A DNA stretch of 16,426 nucleotides, from positions 1 to 16,426 of the forward strand of contig CAKUPH010000046.1 of assembly GCA_934675115.1 (NCBI GenBank), read 5' to 3'. This document shows, one piece after another, positions 7,138 to 13,849 of the stretch (the stretch's first letter is position 1; each line of letters begins with the position of its first letter). The stretch is from an uncultured Oscillospiraceae bacterium. GTDB lineage: Bacteria; Bacillota; Clostridia; Oscillospirales; Oscillospiraceae. The position numbers and the translations under genes were made by a program. The notes below the pieces were generated by a model. That model was not told the origin of the DNA and ran no database searches. It saw only the letters and a program-made list of their open reading frames with translations.

Positions 7138-8693
7138 GTGGCATCACTCCCTTCGCCGCCGTCGATCACGTCGCGCTCCAGCGCCTCCACCGTGGTGTCC
7201 GCGCTGTTGACCTCCTTGATCAACCGGCCGTCTTTCATAATGATCACCCGGCTGCACAGGGTGACGATCTCTCCGATGTCGTCGGAGATGACGATGATCC
7301 CCATGCCCTCCCGGGCCAGCTTTTTGACGATCTCGTGGATCTGGTTCTTGGAGCCCACGTCCACGCCCACGGTGGGGCAGTTCAGGATCAGCAGCCGGGG
7401 CTTCGTCTGGAGCCACTTGGCCAGCACGATGCGCTGTTGGTTGCCGCCGGACAGGTTCCGGGCGGGGATCTCGGGGCCCTGGGCCGCGATGTCCAACTGG
7501 CGGAGCCACTCCCGGGACACGTCCAGAAGCTCATTCCGATCCAGCATGATGCCGTGGGCCAGCCCGTCCACGTCCGCCGCCGTCATGTTGTCCGACAGGG
7601 ATCGCTGGAGGAACAGGCCCTCGCTCAGCCGGTCCTCGGGCAGGTAGCCGATGCCCAGCCGGTGGGCATCCTGCACGCTGCGGATGGACACCTCCTGCCC
7701 CTGAATGCGGATGGTGCCCCGGTTGCGGCCGATGCCGAACAGCGCCTTGGCAAGCTCCGTCCGGCCGCAGCCCAGCTGCCCGGTGATGCCCAGAATTTCA
7801 TGGGTATGCAGGGCAAAGGTGATGTCATGGAACGCGCCGTCCTGCGTCAGGCCCTCCACCTCGAGAATGGGCGCCTTTTCGTCGGGATTGGGAACGTACT
7901 CGTAGGGAATATTGGGGATCTCCCGGCCTGTCATGTGATAGGTCAGGCTGTTTTTGTCGAAGTTGGAGATGCTGTCGTCCAGCACCTTTTTGCCGTTGCG
8001 GAGAATGGCGATGCGCTGGGAGATATTGAATACCTCCTCGATCTTGTGGCTGACGAAGATGATGGCGATGCCCTTGGCCTTCAGTGTGTCGATGATGTCG
8101 TAGAGGGCCAGGATCTCCTTGTGGGTCAGGGCGGTGGTGGGCTCATCCATGACCAGCAGCTTCACGTCCTGAGCAATGCCCCGGGCGATGGCCACGATCT
8201 GCTTGCCCGCCACGGGAAGGTGGCTGACCTCCTCGTCCAGCGGGAGATCCACGTTCAGCTTCTCCAGCGCCGCCTTGGCGATGGCGCGGATCTCCTTCTT
8301 GTCCACGAGCTTCTTTCTGCGGATGACCAGACTGGAAAGGGCGATATTCTCCGCCACGGTGAGGTTGGGGAAGATGGAAAAATCCTGATAAATAATCTGG
8401 ATGCCCGCCTCGATGGCCTGCGTGGGGGTAATGTGCCGGTAGGTCTTTCCGTTCAGGATCATCTCGCCGCCGTCGGCGGCGTACACGCCGGAGATGACCT
8501 TGATGAGGGTGGACTTGCCGGAGCCGTTTTCTCCCATCAGACAGTAGGTCTCGCCCTCGCAGATGGAAAAGCTCACATCATCCAGCGCGTGGACTCCACC
8601 AAAGCGCTTATCGATGTGTTTCAATTCCAGAAAGGGTCTGCCCCGGCCTTCGGATGGCGTCCCGGCCGGAGCCGGGGTCGTATTTTGCTCCAT
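7134..8693 (-). CDS. Sugar ABC transporter, fused double ATP-binding subunit (RbsA type)
   Basis: The 519-residue protein holds two ABC domains in tandem. Domain 1 has an intact Walker A (GENGSGKST, 54-62), Q-loop (IYQDFS, 101-106), Walker B with catalytic Glu (LLVMDE, 179-184) and H-loop His216, but a degenerate signature (LPVAGKQ, 159-165). Domain 2 has an intact signature (LSGGNQQR, 414-421), but its Walker A lacks the Lys (GQLGCGRT, 305-312) and its Walker B reads LILNCPT (435-441), replacing Asp-Glu with Asn-Cys. One composite site should therefore hydrolyse ATP and the other should be dead. AGGAGG about 8 nt before ATG sets the start. It lies 168 nt after the binding-protein gene. Confidence 0.93.
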   Translation of the reverse strand: MEQNTTPAPAGTPSEGRGRPFLELKHIDKRFGGVHALDDVSFSICEGETYCLMGENGSGKSTLIKVISGVYAADGGEMILNGKTYRHITPTQAIEAGIQIIYQDFSIFPNLTVAENIALSSLVIRRKKLVDKKEIRAIAKAALEKLNVDLPLDEEVSHLPVAGKQIVAIARGIAQDVKLLVMDEPTTALTHKEILALYDIIDTLKAKGIAIIFVSHKIEEVFNISQRIAILRNGKKVLDDSISNFDKNSLTYHMTGREIPNIPYEYVPNPDEKAPILEVEGLTQDGAFHDITFALHTHEILGITGQLGCGRTELAKALFGIGRNRGTIRIQGQEVSIRSVQDAHRLGIGYLPEDRLSEGLFLQRSLSDNMTAADVDGLAHGIMLDRNELLDVSREWLRQLDIAAQGPEIPARNLSGGNQQRIVLAKWLQTKPRLLILNCPTVGVDVGSKNQIHEIVKKLAREGMGIIVISDDIGEIVTLCSRVIIMKDGRLIKEVNSADTTVEALERDVIDGGEGSDAT

Positions 8694-8735
8694 ACTGCGC
8701 TGCCTCCTGTCTCAGATTTTCTTCACACGGCGCGG

Positions 8736-8767
8736 TCCGCCCCGCGCAAAGCGCGCTCAGCGGCGGA
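8736..8767. promoter_or_regulatory. Second intercistronic stem-loop
   Basis: TCCGCC (8736-8741) pairs with GGCGGA (8762-8767), enclosing a smaller hairpin CGCGC-AAA-GCGCG (8743-8755). It lies in the leader of the ATPase gene, about 40 nt before its ATG, and may add RNA stability or modulate initiation. No T-run follows on the minus strand, so it is not a terminator. Confidence 0.45.
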
Positions 8768-8785
8768 CAAAACGCCCGTATAAGG

Positions 8786-8817
8786 GTCAGTGCGGCGGCA
8801 GATGCCGCCGCACTGAC
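8786..8817. promoter_or_regulatory. Strong hairpin between binding-protein and ATPase genes
   Basis: Arms 8786-8800 and 8803-8817 are perfectly complementary over 15 bp, with a 2-nt centre (effectively a 14-bp stem with a 4-nt loop). On the transcribed minus strand CCCTTATAC follows, so no U-run completes a rho-independent terminator. It begins 44 nt after the binding-protein stop. The likely role is to stabilise or partly terminate the mRNA so that more binding protein than ATPase and permease is made, as known for other ABC sugar operons; that role is inferred. Confidence 0.7.
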
Positions 8818-8861
8818 ATTGTGCTTCCGATTGTGGTGTTGTCAGGATTGGACCGGTCCGA

Positions 8862-9941
8862 TCACTCGGTGATGTAGGGGTCGGTGGTGTAGTTGTCCAC
8901 GGTGAAGTCCAGCCAGGCCTTGCCGTAAATGACCTTGCCCTCGACGACTACGCTCTCGTAGCCGACAGCGCCCAGATCGTCGCCGGTCTTGACCTCGCCG
9001 CCGTCCTTCAGGATGCGGGCGACCTCACACATGGCATAGGTGGTGGCATCGGTGTCCCAGGAGCTGTACATGGCGACGGCGCCGCTCTCCAGATAGGAGC
9101 CGATGACGTCGGCCACGCTGGTGCCCACGATGACGATGTCGCCGACCTTACCGGCCTCTTCCACGGCCAGAGCCGCGCCGGCGGGATCGATGACGGAGCA
9201 GCCGATGATGCCCTTCAGGTCAGGATAGGTCTTGATAAGCTCCTGAGTCTTGGTGTAAGCGGTGTCGTGATCCTCGTGGGACTCCACGAAGTCGGCAACC
9301 AGATACATGTCGGGATACTTCTCCTTCTGGTAAGCCACGGCGGCGTTGGCCCACTCCATGTGGGTCTGGGCCTGCACGGAGCCGACGATGATGGCGTAGC
9401 CGCCCTCGCCGTTCATGCGCTCGGCCAGAGCGTCGATGAAGTGCTCGCCGTAAGCGGCGTTCTGGAATGCCTCGATGTCATAGTTGACGTTCTGGGCGGT
9501 GGGGGCCTCGTGGCTCAGGACGATGATGCCGGCGTCCATGGCCTTCTTCATCGCGGTCTCGAGAGTCTCGGTGGAGTTGGGGACCACCTCGATGACGTCG
9601 GCCTTCTCGGTGATGGCGTCCTCCAGGAACTGGAGCTGCAGGGCTGCGTCAGCAGTGGACGGGCCGCTCTGGTAGAAGGTGCCGCCGTTCTCGGCCGCCC
9701 AGCGCTCGCCGCCGGAGATCATCCGGTCGAACCAGGCCACGCCGATGAGCTTGGGGATGCAGACGATCTTCAGATCGCTGGCGGCGGGGGTGTCATTGCC
9801 GGGCTCGTCGGGAGTCTGGCTCTCGGTGCTGCCGGCGGGGCTGTTGTCTGCGGGCTTGTCGCCGCCGTCCTTGGCGCAGGCGGCCAGAGAGAAGACCAGT
9901 GCGAGGGCCAGGAACAGTGCAAGGATCTTGTGATTTTTCAT
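8862..9941 (-). CDS. Sugar-binding lipoprotein of ABC importer (RhaS/LsrB-like)
   Basis: The 359-residue precursor has a lipoprotein signal peptide with lipobox LAAC (Cys22), then a Gly/Asp/Pro-rich linker to about residue 55, then a type I periplasmic-binding fold (Peripla_BP_4 class). VCIPKLIGVAWFDRM (60-74), GPSTAD (93-98), SHEAP (143-147), THMEWANAA (193-201), DPAGAALAVEEAG (252-264) and VGTS (272-275) resemble rhamnose-type (RhaS) and LsrB-type binding proteins. The canonical AI-2 contacts of LsrB do not look fully kept, so the ligand is open. AGGAGG 6 nt before ATG is very strong, fitting high expression. It follows the regulator gene by 79 nt, where a short hairpin (ACAGA/TCTGT) but no convincing promoter is seen. 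Confidence 0.92.
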   Translation of the reverse strand: MKNHKILALFLALALVFSLAACAKDGGDKPADNSPAGSTESQTPDEPGNDTPAASDLKIVCIPKLIGVAWFDRMISGGERWAAENGGTFYQSGPSTADAALQLQFLEDAITEKADVIEVVPNSTETLETAMKKAMDAGIIVLSHEAPTAQNVNYDIEAFQNAAYGEHFIDALAERMNGEGGYAIIVGSVQAQTHMEWANAAVAYQKEKYPDMYLVADFVESHEDHDTAYTKTQELIKTYPDLKGIIGCSVIDPAGAALAVEEAGKVGDIVIVGTSVADVIGSYLESGAVAMYSSWDTDATTYAMCEVARILKDGGEVKTGDDLGAVGYESVVVEGKVIYGKAWLDFTVDNYTTDPYITE

Positions 9942-10020
9942 GATGCTCCTCCTTTATTTCGTCCTATTTCCTTCCTTGGTTTCAGACATATAAACACAGA
10001 TGAACTCTGTATTTACCAGA

Positions 10021-10809
10021 TCATACGGCGTAGAACTCGGGCACCAGCTCCGCCATGCGCTTCTGCGCGGGAACCGGCAGTCCCCGGTCGGTGACGATGC
10101 AGTGAACGGCGGACAGGTCGGACACCTTCACCATGGCCACCTTGCCGAATTTCGTGCTGTCCGCCGCCAGCACCACCCGTCCGGCGGACGCGATGAGCTT
10201 GGACTTGATGGACGCCTCGGGAAGGCCGGTGTTGGACACGCCGAACTCCTCGTCGATGGCGTCGGCAGACAGGAACAGCGTACTGAACCGGACGCGGCTG
10301 ATGAAATCCTCCGTCACGCTGCCGATGAGCACGTTGTAGTTTTCGCGCTTGATGCCGCCGGTGACCACGAGGGTGGTGCTGGGGGCAAATTCCACGGTGG
10401 AGGCGATGGCCAGATCATAGGTGAAGATGGTCAGGTCCTTCTTCCGCCGCAGGCCTGCGGCGATCTGGAACGTGGTGGTGCCGGAGTCCAGAAACAGGGT
10501 GTCCCCATCCCGCACCATCTCGGCGCAGAAGGCGCCGATGCGCTTCTTCTCGTCCCCTCGGATCAGCATTTTTTCGGAGTAGACGTGCTCGTAGGACGAG
10601 CTGTGGCGGATCCACGTGGCCCCGCCGTGGGAGCGCTGGATCAGCCCCTCCCGCACCAGCGTGTCGAGGTCCCGGCGCACCGTGGATTCGGACACGCCCA
10701 GCTCCTGGGCAAGGTCGCTAATCTTGGCGTTGCCCCGCTGCTCGATGTAGTCCGAGATGCGCTTGAGCCGCTCCGCCGGGATCACAAATTCCGGAGTTTT
10801 TCCCGCCAT
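10021..10809 (-). CDS. DeoR-family transcriptional regulator
   Basis: This 262-residue protein has the usual DeoR layout: an N-terminal winged helix-turn-helix (ISDLAQELGV and SESTVRRDLD, about 30-49) and a C-terminal sugar-phosphate-sensing domain with DSGTTT (108-113) and ADSTKFG (216-222). DeoR proteins are usually repressors released by a phosphorylated sugar, so the kinase product or a later intermediate is the likely inducer. It is the first gene of the operon. GGAGG lies 7 nt before ATG. With its promoter at 10894-10923 carrying two palindromes, it probably controls itself and the seven genes behind it. Confidence 0.92.
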   Translation of the reverse strand: MAGKTPEFVIPAERLKRISDYIEQRGNAKISDLAQELGVSESTVRRDLDTLVREGLIQRSHGGATWIRHSSSYEHVYSEKMLIRGDEKKRIGAFCAEMVRDGDTLFLDSGTTTFQIAAGLRRKKDLTIFTYDLAIASTVEFAPSTTLVVTGGIKRENYNVLIGSVTEDFISRVRFSTLFLSADAIDEEFGVSNTGLPEASIKSKLIASAGRVVLAADSTKFGKVAMVKVSDLSAVHCIVTDRGLPVPAQKRMAELVPEFYAV

Positions 10810-10893
10810 GCATCCACCTCCGCCGAACCCGGCCTCCGTCCGCGGGACCGTCTTTTTCAGGCTGCCCCGATCGGAAATGCTTGAATCGAGCAG

Positions 10894-10923
10894 ATTATAT
10901 CATTGCGGTGGCAGACTCTGCAA
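10894..10923 (-). promoter_or_regulatory. Promoter of the sugar operon
   Basis: On the minus strand TGATATAAT gives an extended -10 (TATAAT at 10894-10899, TG at 10901-10902). TTGCAG at 10918-10923 is a weak -35 with 18-nt spacing. Transcription would start near 10887, leaving a leader of about 78 nt before the regulator gene. Confidence 0.7.
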
Positions 10924-10924
10924 T

Positions 10925-10936
10925 AGTTTGCAAACT
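10925..10936. promoter_or_regulatory. Operator-like palindrome, proximal
   Basis: AGTTTGCAAACT is a perfect 12-bp palindrome centred about 43 bp upstream of the predicted operon start, abutting the -35. It shares the TTTGCAAA core with a second palindrome 41 bp further upstream. It is a candidate binding site for the DeoR-family regulator. Confidence 0.5.
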
Positions 10937-10966
10937 TTTGCCGTTTCTTTCACGCAATATCAGCGG

Positions 10967-10976
10967 TTTTGCAAAA
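10967..10976. promoter_or_regulatory. Operator-like palindrome, distal
   Basis: TTTTGCAAAA is a perfect 10-bp palindrome centred about 84 bp upstream of the predicted operon start. Its TTTGCAAA core (10968-10975) repeats that at 10927-10934. The 41-bp offset is close to four helical turns, putting both sites on the same DNA face. Confidence 0.45.
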
Positions 10977-11110
10977 TACAAGTCAATTCTTTTACATATT
11001 TCCGCTAAAACGCACATTGAAATGAGCAGATTCTTTCATTCCAGCTTTTTCAGGGCGCGCCGGAGCGCCCGAAACGTGGAAAATTTCCGACCGGAGGCGG
11101 AAAGACGCGG

Positions 11111-11139
11111 TTGCACTTTTCCCCGGCGTACCATATAAT
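11111..11139 (+). promoter_or_regulatory. Promoter of the phosphoribosyltransferase gene
   Basis: TTGCAC (11111-11116), a 17-nt spacer and TATAAT (11134-11139) make a near-consensus sigma-A promoter. The start would be near 11146, giving a leader of about 70 nt. A small inverted repeat GGAAA-A-TTTCC (11078-11088) lies upstream of the -35. No riboswitch-like structure is obvious. Confidence 0.8.
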
Positions 11140-11215
11140 AAGGTCGCTATTTTGCCCCGGCGCCCCTGCAGCGGGCCGGGCCTGAACTCAATCAAAAAAC
11201 GCGGAGGGACGCACA

Positions 11216-11821
11216 ATGGAGAAAAACAGTAGGATCGAAACGGAGATCGTAGAGCGGGACAACGGCAAGTTCCTGGCCGTGCAGCTGGGCGGCAAGGACT
11301 ACGAGCTGCCCTTCAAGCTCATCGCCGGGCGGCTGGTGGGCTTTCTGGACATTTCCGGTCAGGTGAGCCTCATCGAGAGCGCGGCGCAGGAGCTGGTGGA
11401 CCGGCTTCTGGCGGCTGGTGTGGAGTTTGACACCATCCTCAACCCGGTGTCCAAGAGCAACGCTCTGGCCCACGCCATCGCCCTGAAGTGGGCGGCAGCC
11501 AAGGGGACGGACATCCCCCGTACCGTGGTGGCCCGGAAGAGCTCCAGCCCGGCCAAGGTGCAGGCCAACTACCGCTCCGTCACCACCCCCACCGAGCAGA
11601 CCCTGTCCCTGACGGACGACGACGTGGAGTTCATCCGCGGCAAGCGCATTCTGCTGGTGGACGACGTGTACGGCGGCGGCGGCACCACCCGTGCCCTGAT
11701 GTCTCTGGCCCAGCAGGCGGAGACCATCGTGGCCGCTCACGCGGTCATCGGCGTGGAGGACGGTGTGACCCTGCCCGACGGGCTGTTCTACCTGTTCGCC
11801 CTGCCCGTGCTGGACGCCTGA
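11216..11821 (+). CDS. Phosphoribosyltransferase-domain protein
   Basis: The 201-residue protein carries the PRPP-binding loop of type I phosphoribosyltransferases, ILLVDDVYGGGGTT (145-158), so it likely transfers phosphoribose from PRPP to a nucleobase-like acceptor in the cytoplasm, or binds PRPP as a regulator. The NPVSKSN segment (76-82) and a variable hood region complete the fold, but the substrate is not identifiable. GGAGGG about 7 nt before ATG sets the start. It is monocistronic, with its own strong promoter and a terminator directly behind. A link to the divergent sugar operon is possible only through shared upstream DNA. Confidence 0.83.
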   Translation: MEKNSRIETEIVERDNGKFLAVQLGGKDYELPFKLIAGRLVGFLDISGQVSLIESAAQELVDRLLAAGVEFDTILNPVSKSNALAHAIALKWAAAKGTDIPRTVVARKSSSPAKVQANYRSVTTPTEQTLSLTDDDVEFIRGKRILLVDDVYGGGGTTRALMSLAQQAETIVAAHAVIGVEDGVTLPDGLFYLFALPVLDA

Positions 11822-11836
11822 AAACTTCATAAAGCC

Positions 11837-11871
11837 CCCCGGGAGAAACTGCGTTTCTCCCGGGGTTTTTT
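11837..11871 (+). terminator. Rho-independent terminator after phosphoribosyltransferase gene
   Basis: A perfect 13-bp stem (11837-11849 with 11853-11865) and TGC loop are followed by six T residues. It starts 16 nt after the stop codon and insulates the spoIIA operon from upstream transcription. Confidence 0.95.
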
Positions 11872-11877
11872 GTTTCT

Positions 11878-11899
11878 GAGCGGAGCGGAAGCTCCGCTC
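11878..11899. other. GNRA-loop hairpin
   Basis: GAGCGGAGC (11878-11886) and GCTCCGCTC (11891-11899) form a 9-bp stem with a GGAA tetraloop directly after the terminator T-run. No T-run follows. It may back up termination; its role is unknown. Confidence 0.5.
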
Positions 11900-11998
11900 T
11901 TCTGCATTTGCGGACAGACTGCCGCCCTTTTTTGTATTTTCGGGAGAAAAACCTGGCCCGCTCCCCCGCTTCCCCAAAATGCGACCGCCCCCCTGCCG

Positions 11999-12049
11999 TA
12001 TAATCGTCCCAGCACTGAAGGGGCCGCTTTCGGCCCCCCGCAAAGGAGG
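11999..12049 (+). promoter_or_regulatory. Possible promoter and leader of spoIIA operon
   Basis: TATAAT stands at 11999-12004, but the position 17 nt upstream reads AAAATG, not a sigma-A -35. No clear sigma-H pair (AGGANNT and GAAT) is visible to me, although sigma-H drives this operon in B. subtilis. A hairpin GGGGCCG-CTTT-CGGCCCC (12020-12037) lies just before the ribosome binding site AGGAGG (12044-12049). Confidence 0.35.
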
Positions 12050-12057
12050 ACAAGCTC

Positions 12058-12363
12058 ATGCCGGTATCCTGTACCTGCGAAAACCGGGAGATGACCGCCG
12101 TTCTGTCCGGCGAGATCGACCACCATGGCGCCCGGGCCATCATGGAGGAGCTTGACCGGGCCGTCGCCACCGCCCTGCCCACCCGGCTGACGCTGGATCT
12201 GTCCGGCGTCACGTTTATGGACAGCTCTGGCATCGCCGTGCTCATCCGCGCCAAGCGCCGGATGGACGAGCTGGGCGGCCATATCCGTGCCGTCGCCATC
12301 CCCACCCAGCCCCGCCGGGTGCTGGACGCCGCCGGTCTCGGCCGGATCATCCCGTTAGAGTGA
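12058..12363 (+). CDS. spoIIAA: Anti-sigma F factor antagonist SpoIIAA
   Basis: This 101-residue STAS-domain protein is the anti-anti-sigma factor of early sporulation: when dephosphorylated it takes SpoIIAB away from sigma-F in the forespore. The regulatory site is FMDSSGI (53-59), with Ser57 matching the serine phosphorylated by SpoIIAB. LSGEIDHHGA (16-25) is the typical N-terminal strand-helix start. It is somewhat shorter than the B. subtilis protein (117). AGGAGG 8 nt before ATG sets the start. It is first in the conserved spoIIAA-spoIIAB-sigF order. Confidence 0.95.
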   Translation: MPVSCTCENREMTAVLSGEIDHHGARAIMEELDRAVATALPTRLTLDLSGVTFMDSSGIAVLIRAKRRMDELGGHIRAVAIPTQPRRVLDAAGLGRIIPLE

Positions 12364-12380
12364 AAAGGAGTGTTACATAT

Positions 12381-12824
12381 ATGAAAGCCATCGACCAAGC
12401 CACCGTCACCTTTACCTCCCGCTCCGCCAACGAGGGCTTCGCCCGGACCGCCGCCGCCTGCTTCGCCGCCCGGCTAGACCCCACGCTGGACGAGATCGCC
12501 GACATCAAGACCTCCGTCAGCGAGGCGGTGACCAACGCCATCGTCCACGCCTACCCCGACTGTCTGGGCCGGGTGGTCATGCGGCTGCGGCTGTACGAGA
12601 ACAACGAACTGGAGGTGCGGGTGAAGGACTTCGGCGTGGGCATCGCCGACGTGGAGCAGGCCCGGACGCCGCTGTTCACCACCGGGAACGAGGAGCGCTC
12701 CGGCATGGGCTTTACCATCATGGAGAGCTTCATGGACAACCTGAAGGTGCGCTCCGCCGTGGGTAAGGGCACCACCGTCACCATGCGCAAGCGCATCGCC
12801 CGCCGGGCGGGCGGCGGACGGTGA
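12381..12824 (+). CDS. spoIIAB: Anti-sigma F factor / serine kinase SpoIIAB
   Basis: The 147-residue GHKL-type protein binds sigma-F and, with ATP, phosphorylates SpoIIAA. The N-box is SEAVTNAIVHAY (47-58), the G1 box DFGVGI (83-88) and the G2 region GMGFTIM (108-114); length matches B. subtilis (146). The ATG at 12381 is preferred because AAAGGAG lies 10 nt upstream; another in-frame ATG at 12360 overlaps the spoIIAA stop and has no such site. Its stop overlaps the sigF start (GTGA), so kinase and sigma factor are made in step. Confidence 0.96.
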   Translation: MKAIDQATVTFTSRSANEGFARTAAACFAARLDPTLDEIADIKTSVSEAVTNAIVHAYPDCLGRVVMRLRLYENNELEVRVKDFGVGIADVEQARTPLFTTGNEERSGMGFTIMESFMDNLKVRSAVGKGTTVTMRKRIARRAGGGR

Positions 12825-13534
12825 GGGGGGCGGACGCTCCCACCCTGCTGGAGGCCGCGCGGCACGGCGACAACGAGGCCTGCGAGCGGCTGTTGGTGGA
12901 AAACAGCGGCCTGATCTGGTCGGTGGCCAAGCGCTACTATGGCCGGGGTGTGGAGAGCGAGGATCTGTACCAGCTGGGCTGTCTGGGCTTTCTCAAGGCG
13001 GTGCGGGGGTTCGACCAGTCCTACGGCACCCAGTTCTCCACCTACGCCGTGCCCAAGATCGCCGGGGAGATCCGCCGCTTCCTCCGGGATGATGGCGCGG
13101 TGAAGGTCAGCCGGGGCGTCAAGGAGCGGGCGCTGGCCGTCCGGCTTGCCCGGGACCGGCTGTGCGCCCGGCTGGGCCGGGAGCCCACCCTGTCCGAGCT
13201 GTCCGACGCCACTGGGCTTGAGCCGGAGGACATCGCCGCGGCGGAGACGGCCACCATGCCGGTGGCGTCCATCCACAGCGAAAGCGGTGAGGAGGGCTTC
13301 ACGCTGGAATCCGTGCTGGGGGACGGCGGCATGGAGGACGAGGTGGTGGAGCGGCTGGCCCTCCGGGCCGCCATCGACCGCCTGCCGGAGCGGGAGCGGC
13401 AGGTGGTGCTGCTGCGGTTCTTCAAAAACCTCACCCAGGACCGGGCGGCAAAGGTGCTGGGGGTCAGTCAGGTGCAGGTGTCCCGCATCGAGCGGCGGGC
13501 GCTGGGGCACCTGCGGGAGGTTTTGGAGGCGTAG
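12821..13534 (+). CDS. sigF: RNA polymerase forespore sigma factor F
   Basis: The 237-residue sigma-70 family protein has region 2 at about 25-95 (core binding and -10 recognition, including DLYQLGCLGFLKAVRGFD), region 3 at about 100-150 and region 4 at about 187-233 with a helix-turn-helix (QDRAAKVLGVSQVQVSRIE). It directs the first forespore-specific transcription in sporulation and is held inactive by SpoIIAB. GTG at 12821 is the start, overlapping the spoIIAB stop by 4 bases with no separate strong ribosome binding site, so translation is coupled. No terminator with a T-run is seen directly after it; a repeat element begins instead. Confidence 0.95.
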   Translation: MRGADAPTLLEAARHGDNEACERLLVENSGLIWSVAKRYYGRGVESEDLYQLGCLGFLKAVRGFDQSYGTQFSTYAVPKIAGEIRRFLRDDGAVKVSRGVKERALAVRLARDRLCARLGREPTLSELSDATGLEPEDIAAAETATMPVASIHSESGEEGFTLESVLGDGGMEDEVVERLALRAAIDRLPERERQVVLLRFFKNLTQDRAAKVLGVSQVQVSRIERRALGHLREVLEA

Positions 13535-13535
13535 C

Positions 13536-13670
13536 CGAGAAAAATCAAAGGCGAAGCCTTTGCACCTTATTCTCCCGTATTCGCCCGAAGCTCCGGCGAG
13601 AGACTTTGAGCGTCCTTCGCGGACGCTCCGCTGGGGTAACTTTCTGTACGCACAGAAAGTCACCAAAGAA
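13536..13670 (-). repeat. Interspersed repeat, copy A (inverted relative to copy B)
   Basis: Read on the minus strand from 13670, this element goes TTCTTTGGTG, hairpin ACTTTCTGT/ACAGAAAGT (13639-13660), CCAGCGGAGCGTCCGC with GAGCGTCC/GGACGCTC hairpin (13608-13628), an AATACGG segment, and a GCTTCGCC hairpin (CAAAGGC/GCCTTTG, 13546-13562). The same modules in the same order occur on the plus strand at 14079-14220. It begins directly after the sigF stop. Copies differ at many positions, so this is an old, non-coding, palindrome-rich repeat. Confidence 0.75.
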
Positions 13671-13673
13671 GCG

Positions 13674-13849
13674 CACAGGGGATAATCCCCTGTGTACCCC
13701 TTAGAGAGGATTGGCATAGCATGACTATTGCCATGCCGCAGAAATTCTGCCGACTCCTTCGTTAAAACACCGCCGTTCTCTTTCCGCTGCCGCTGCGCTG
13801 GGCGCTGACTTGCGATATAGGTGCTCGTTAGCGCTACCGCACCCGCAAG
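13674..13849. other. Array of stem-loops between the two repeat copies
   Basis: No gene is seen here. Stem-loops include CACAGGGGA/TCCCCTGTG (13674-13694), GGCATAG/CTATTGCC (13713 onward), GCAGAA/TTCTGC (13738-13750), and a two-part stem CTTGCG/CGCAAG plus GGTGC/GCACC (13809-13849) with a TAGCGCTA palindrome in the loop. The run 13850-14004 holds a second copy of GGCGCTGAC (13801-13809 and 13865-13873) and nothing else I can name. Confidence 0.45.

Noticed and set aside
8786..8817. Rho-independent terminator after the binding-protein gene
   Set aside because: The stem is strong but the minus strand continues CCCTTATAC with no U-run, and the downstream transporter genes lack a visible promoter of their own.
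1771..9941. Assignment as an AI-2 (lsr) uptake operon
   Set aside because: The importer and kinase layout is similar, but there is no LsrF or LsrG, the regulator is DeoR and not LsrR/SorC type, and AI-2 contact residues of the binding protein seem not kept.
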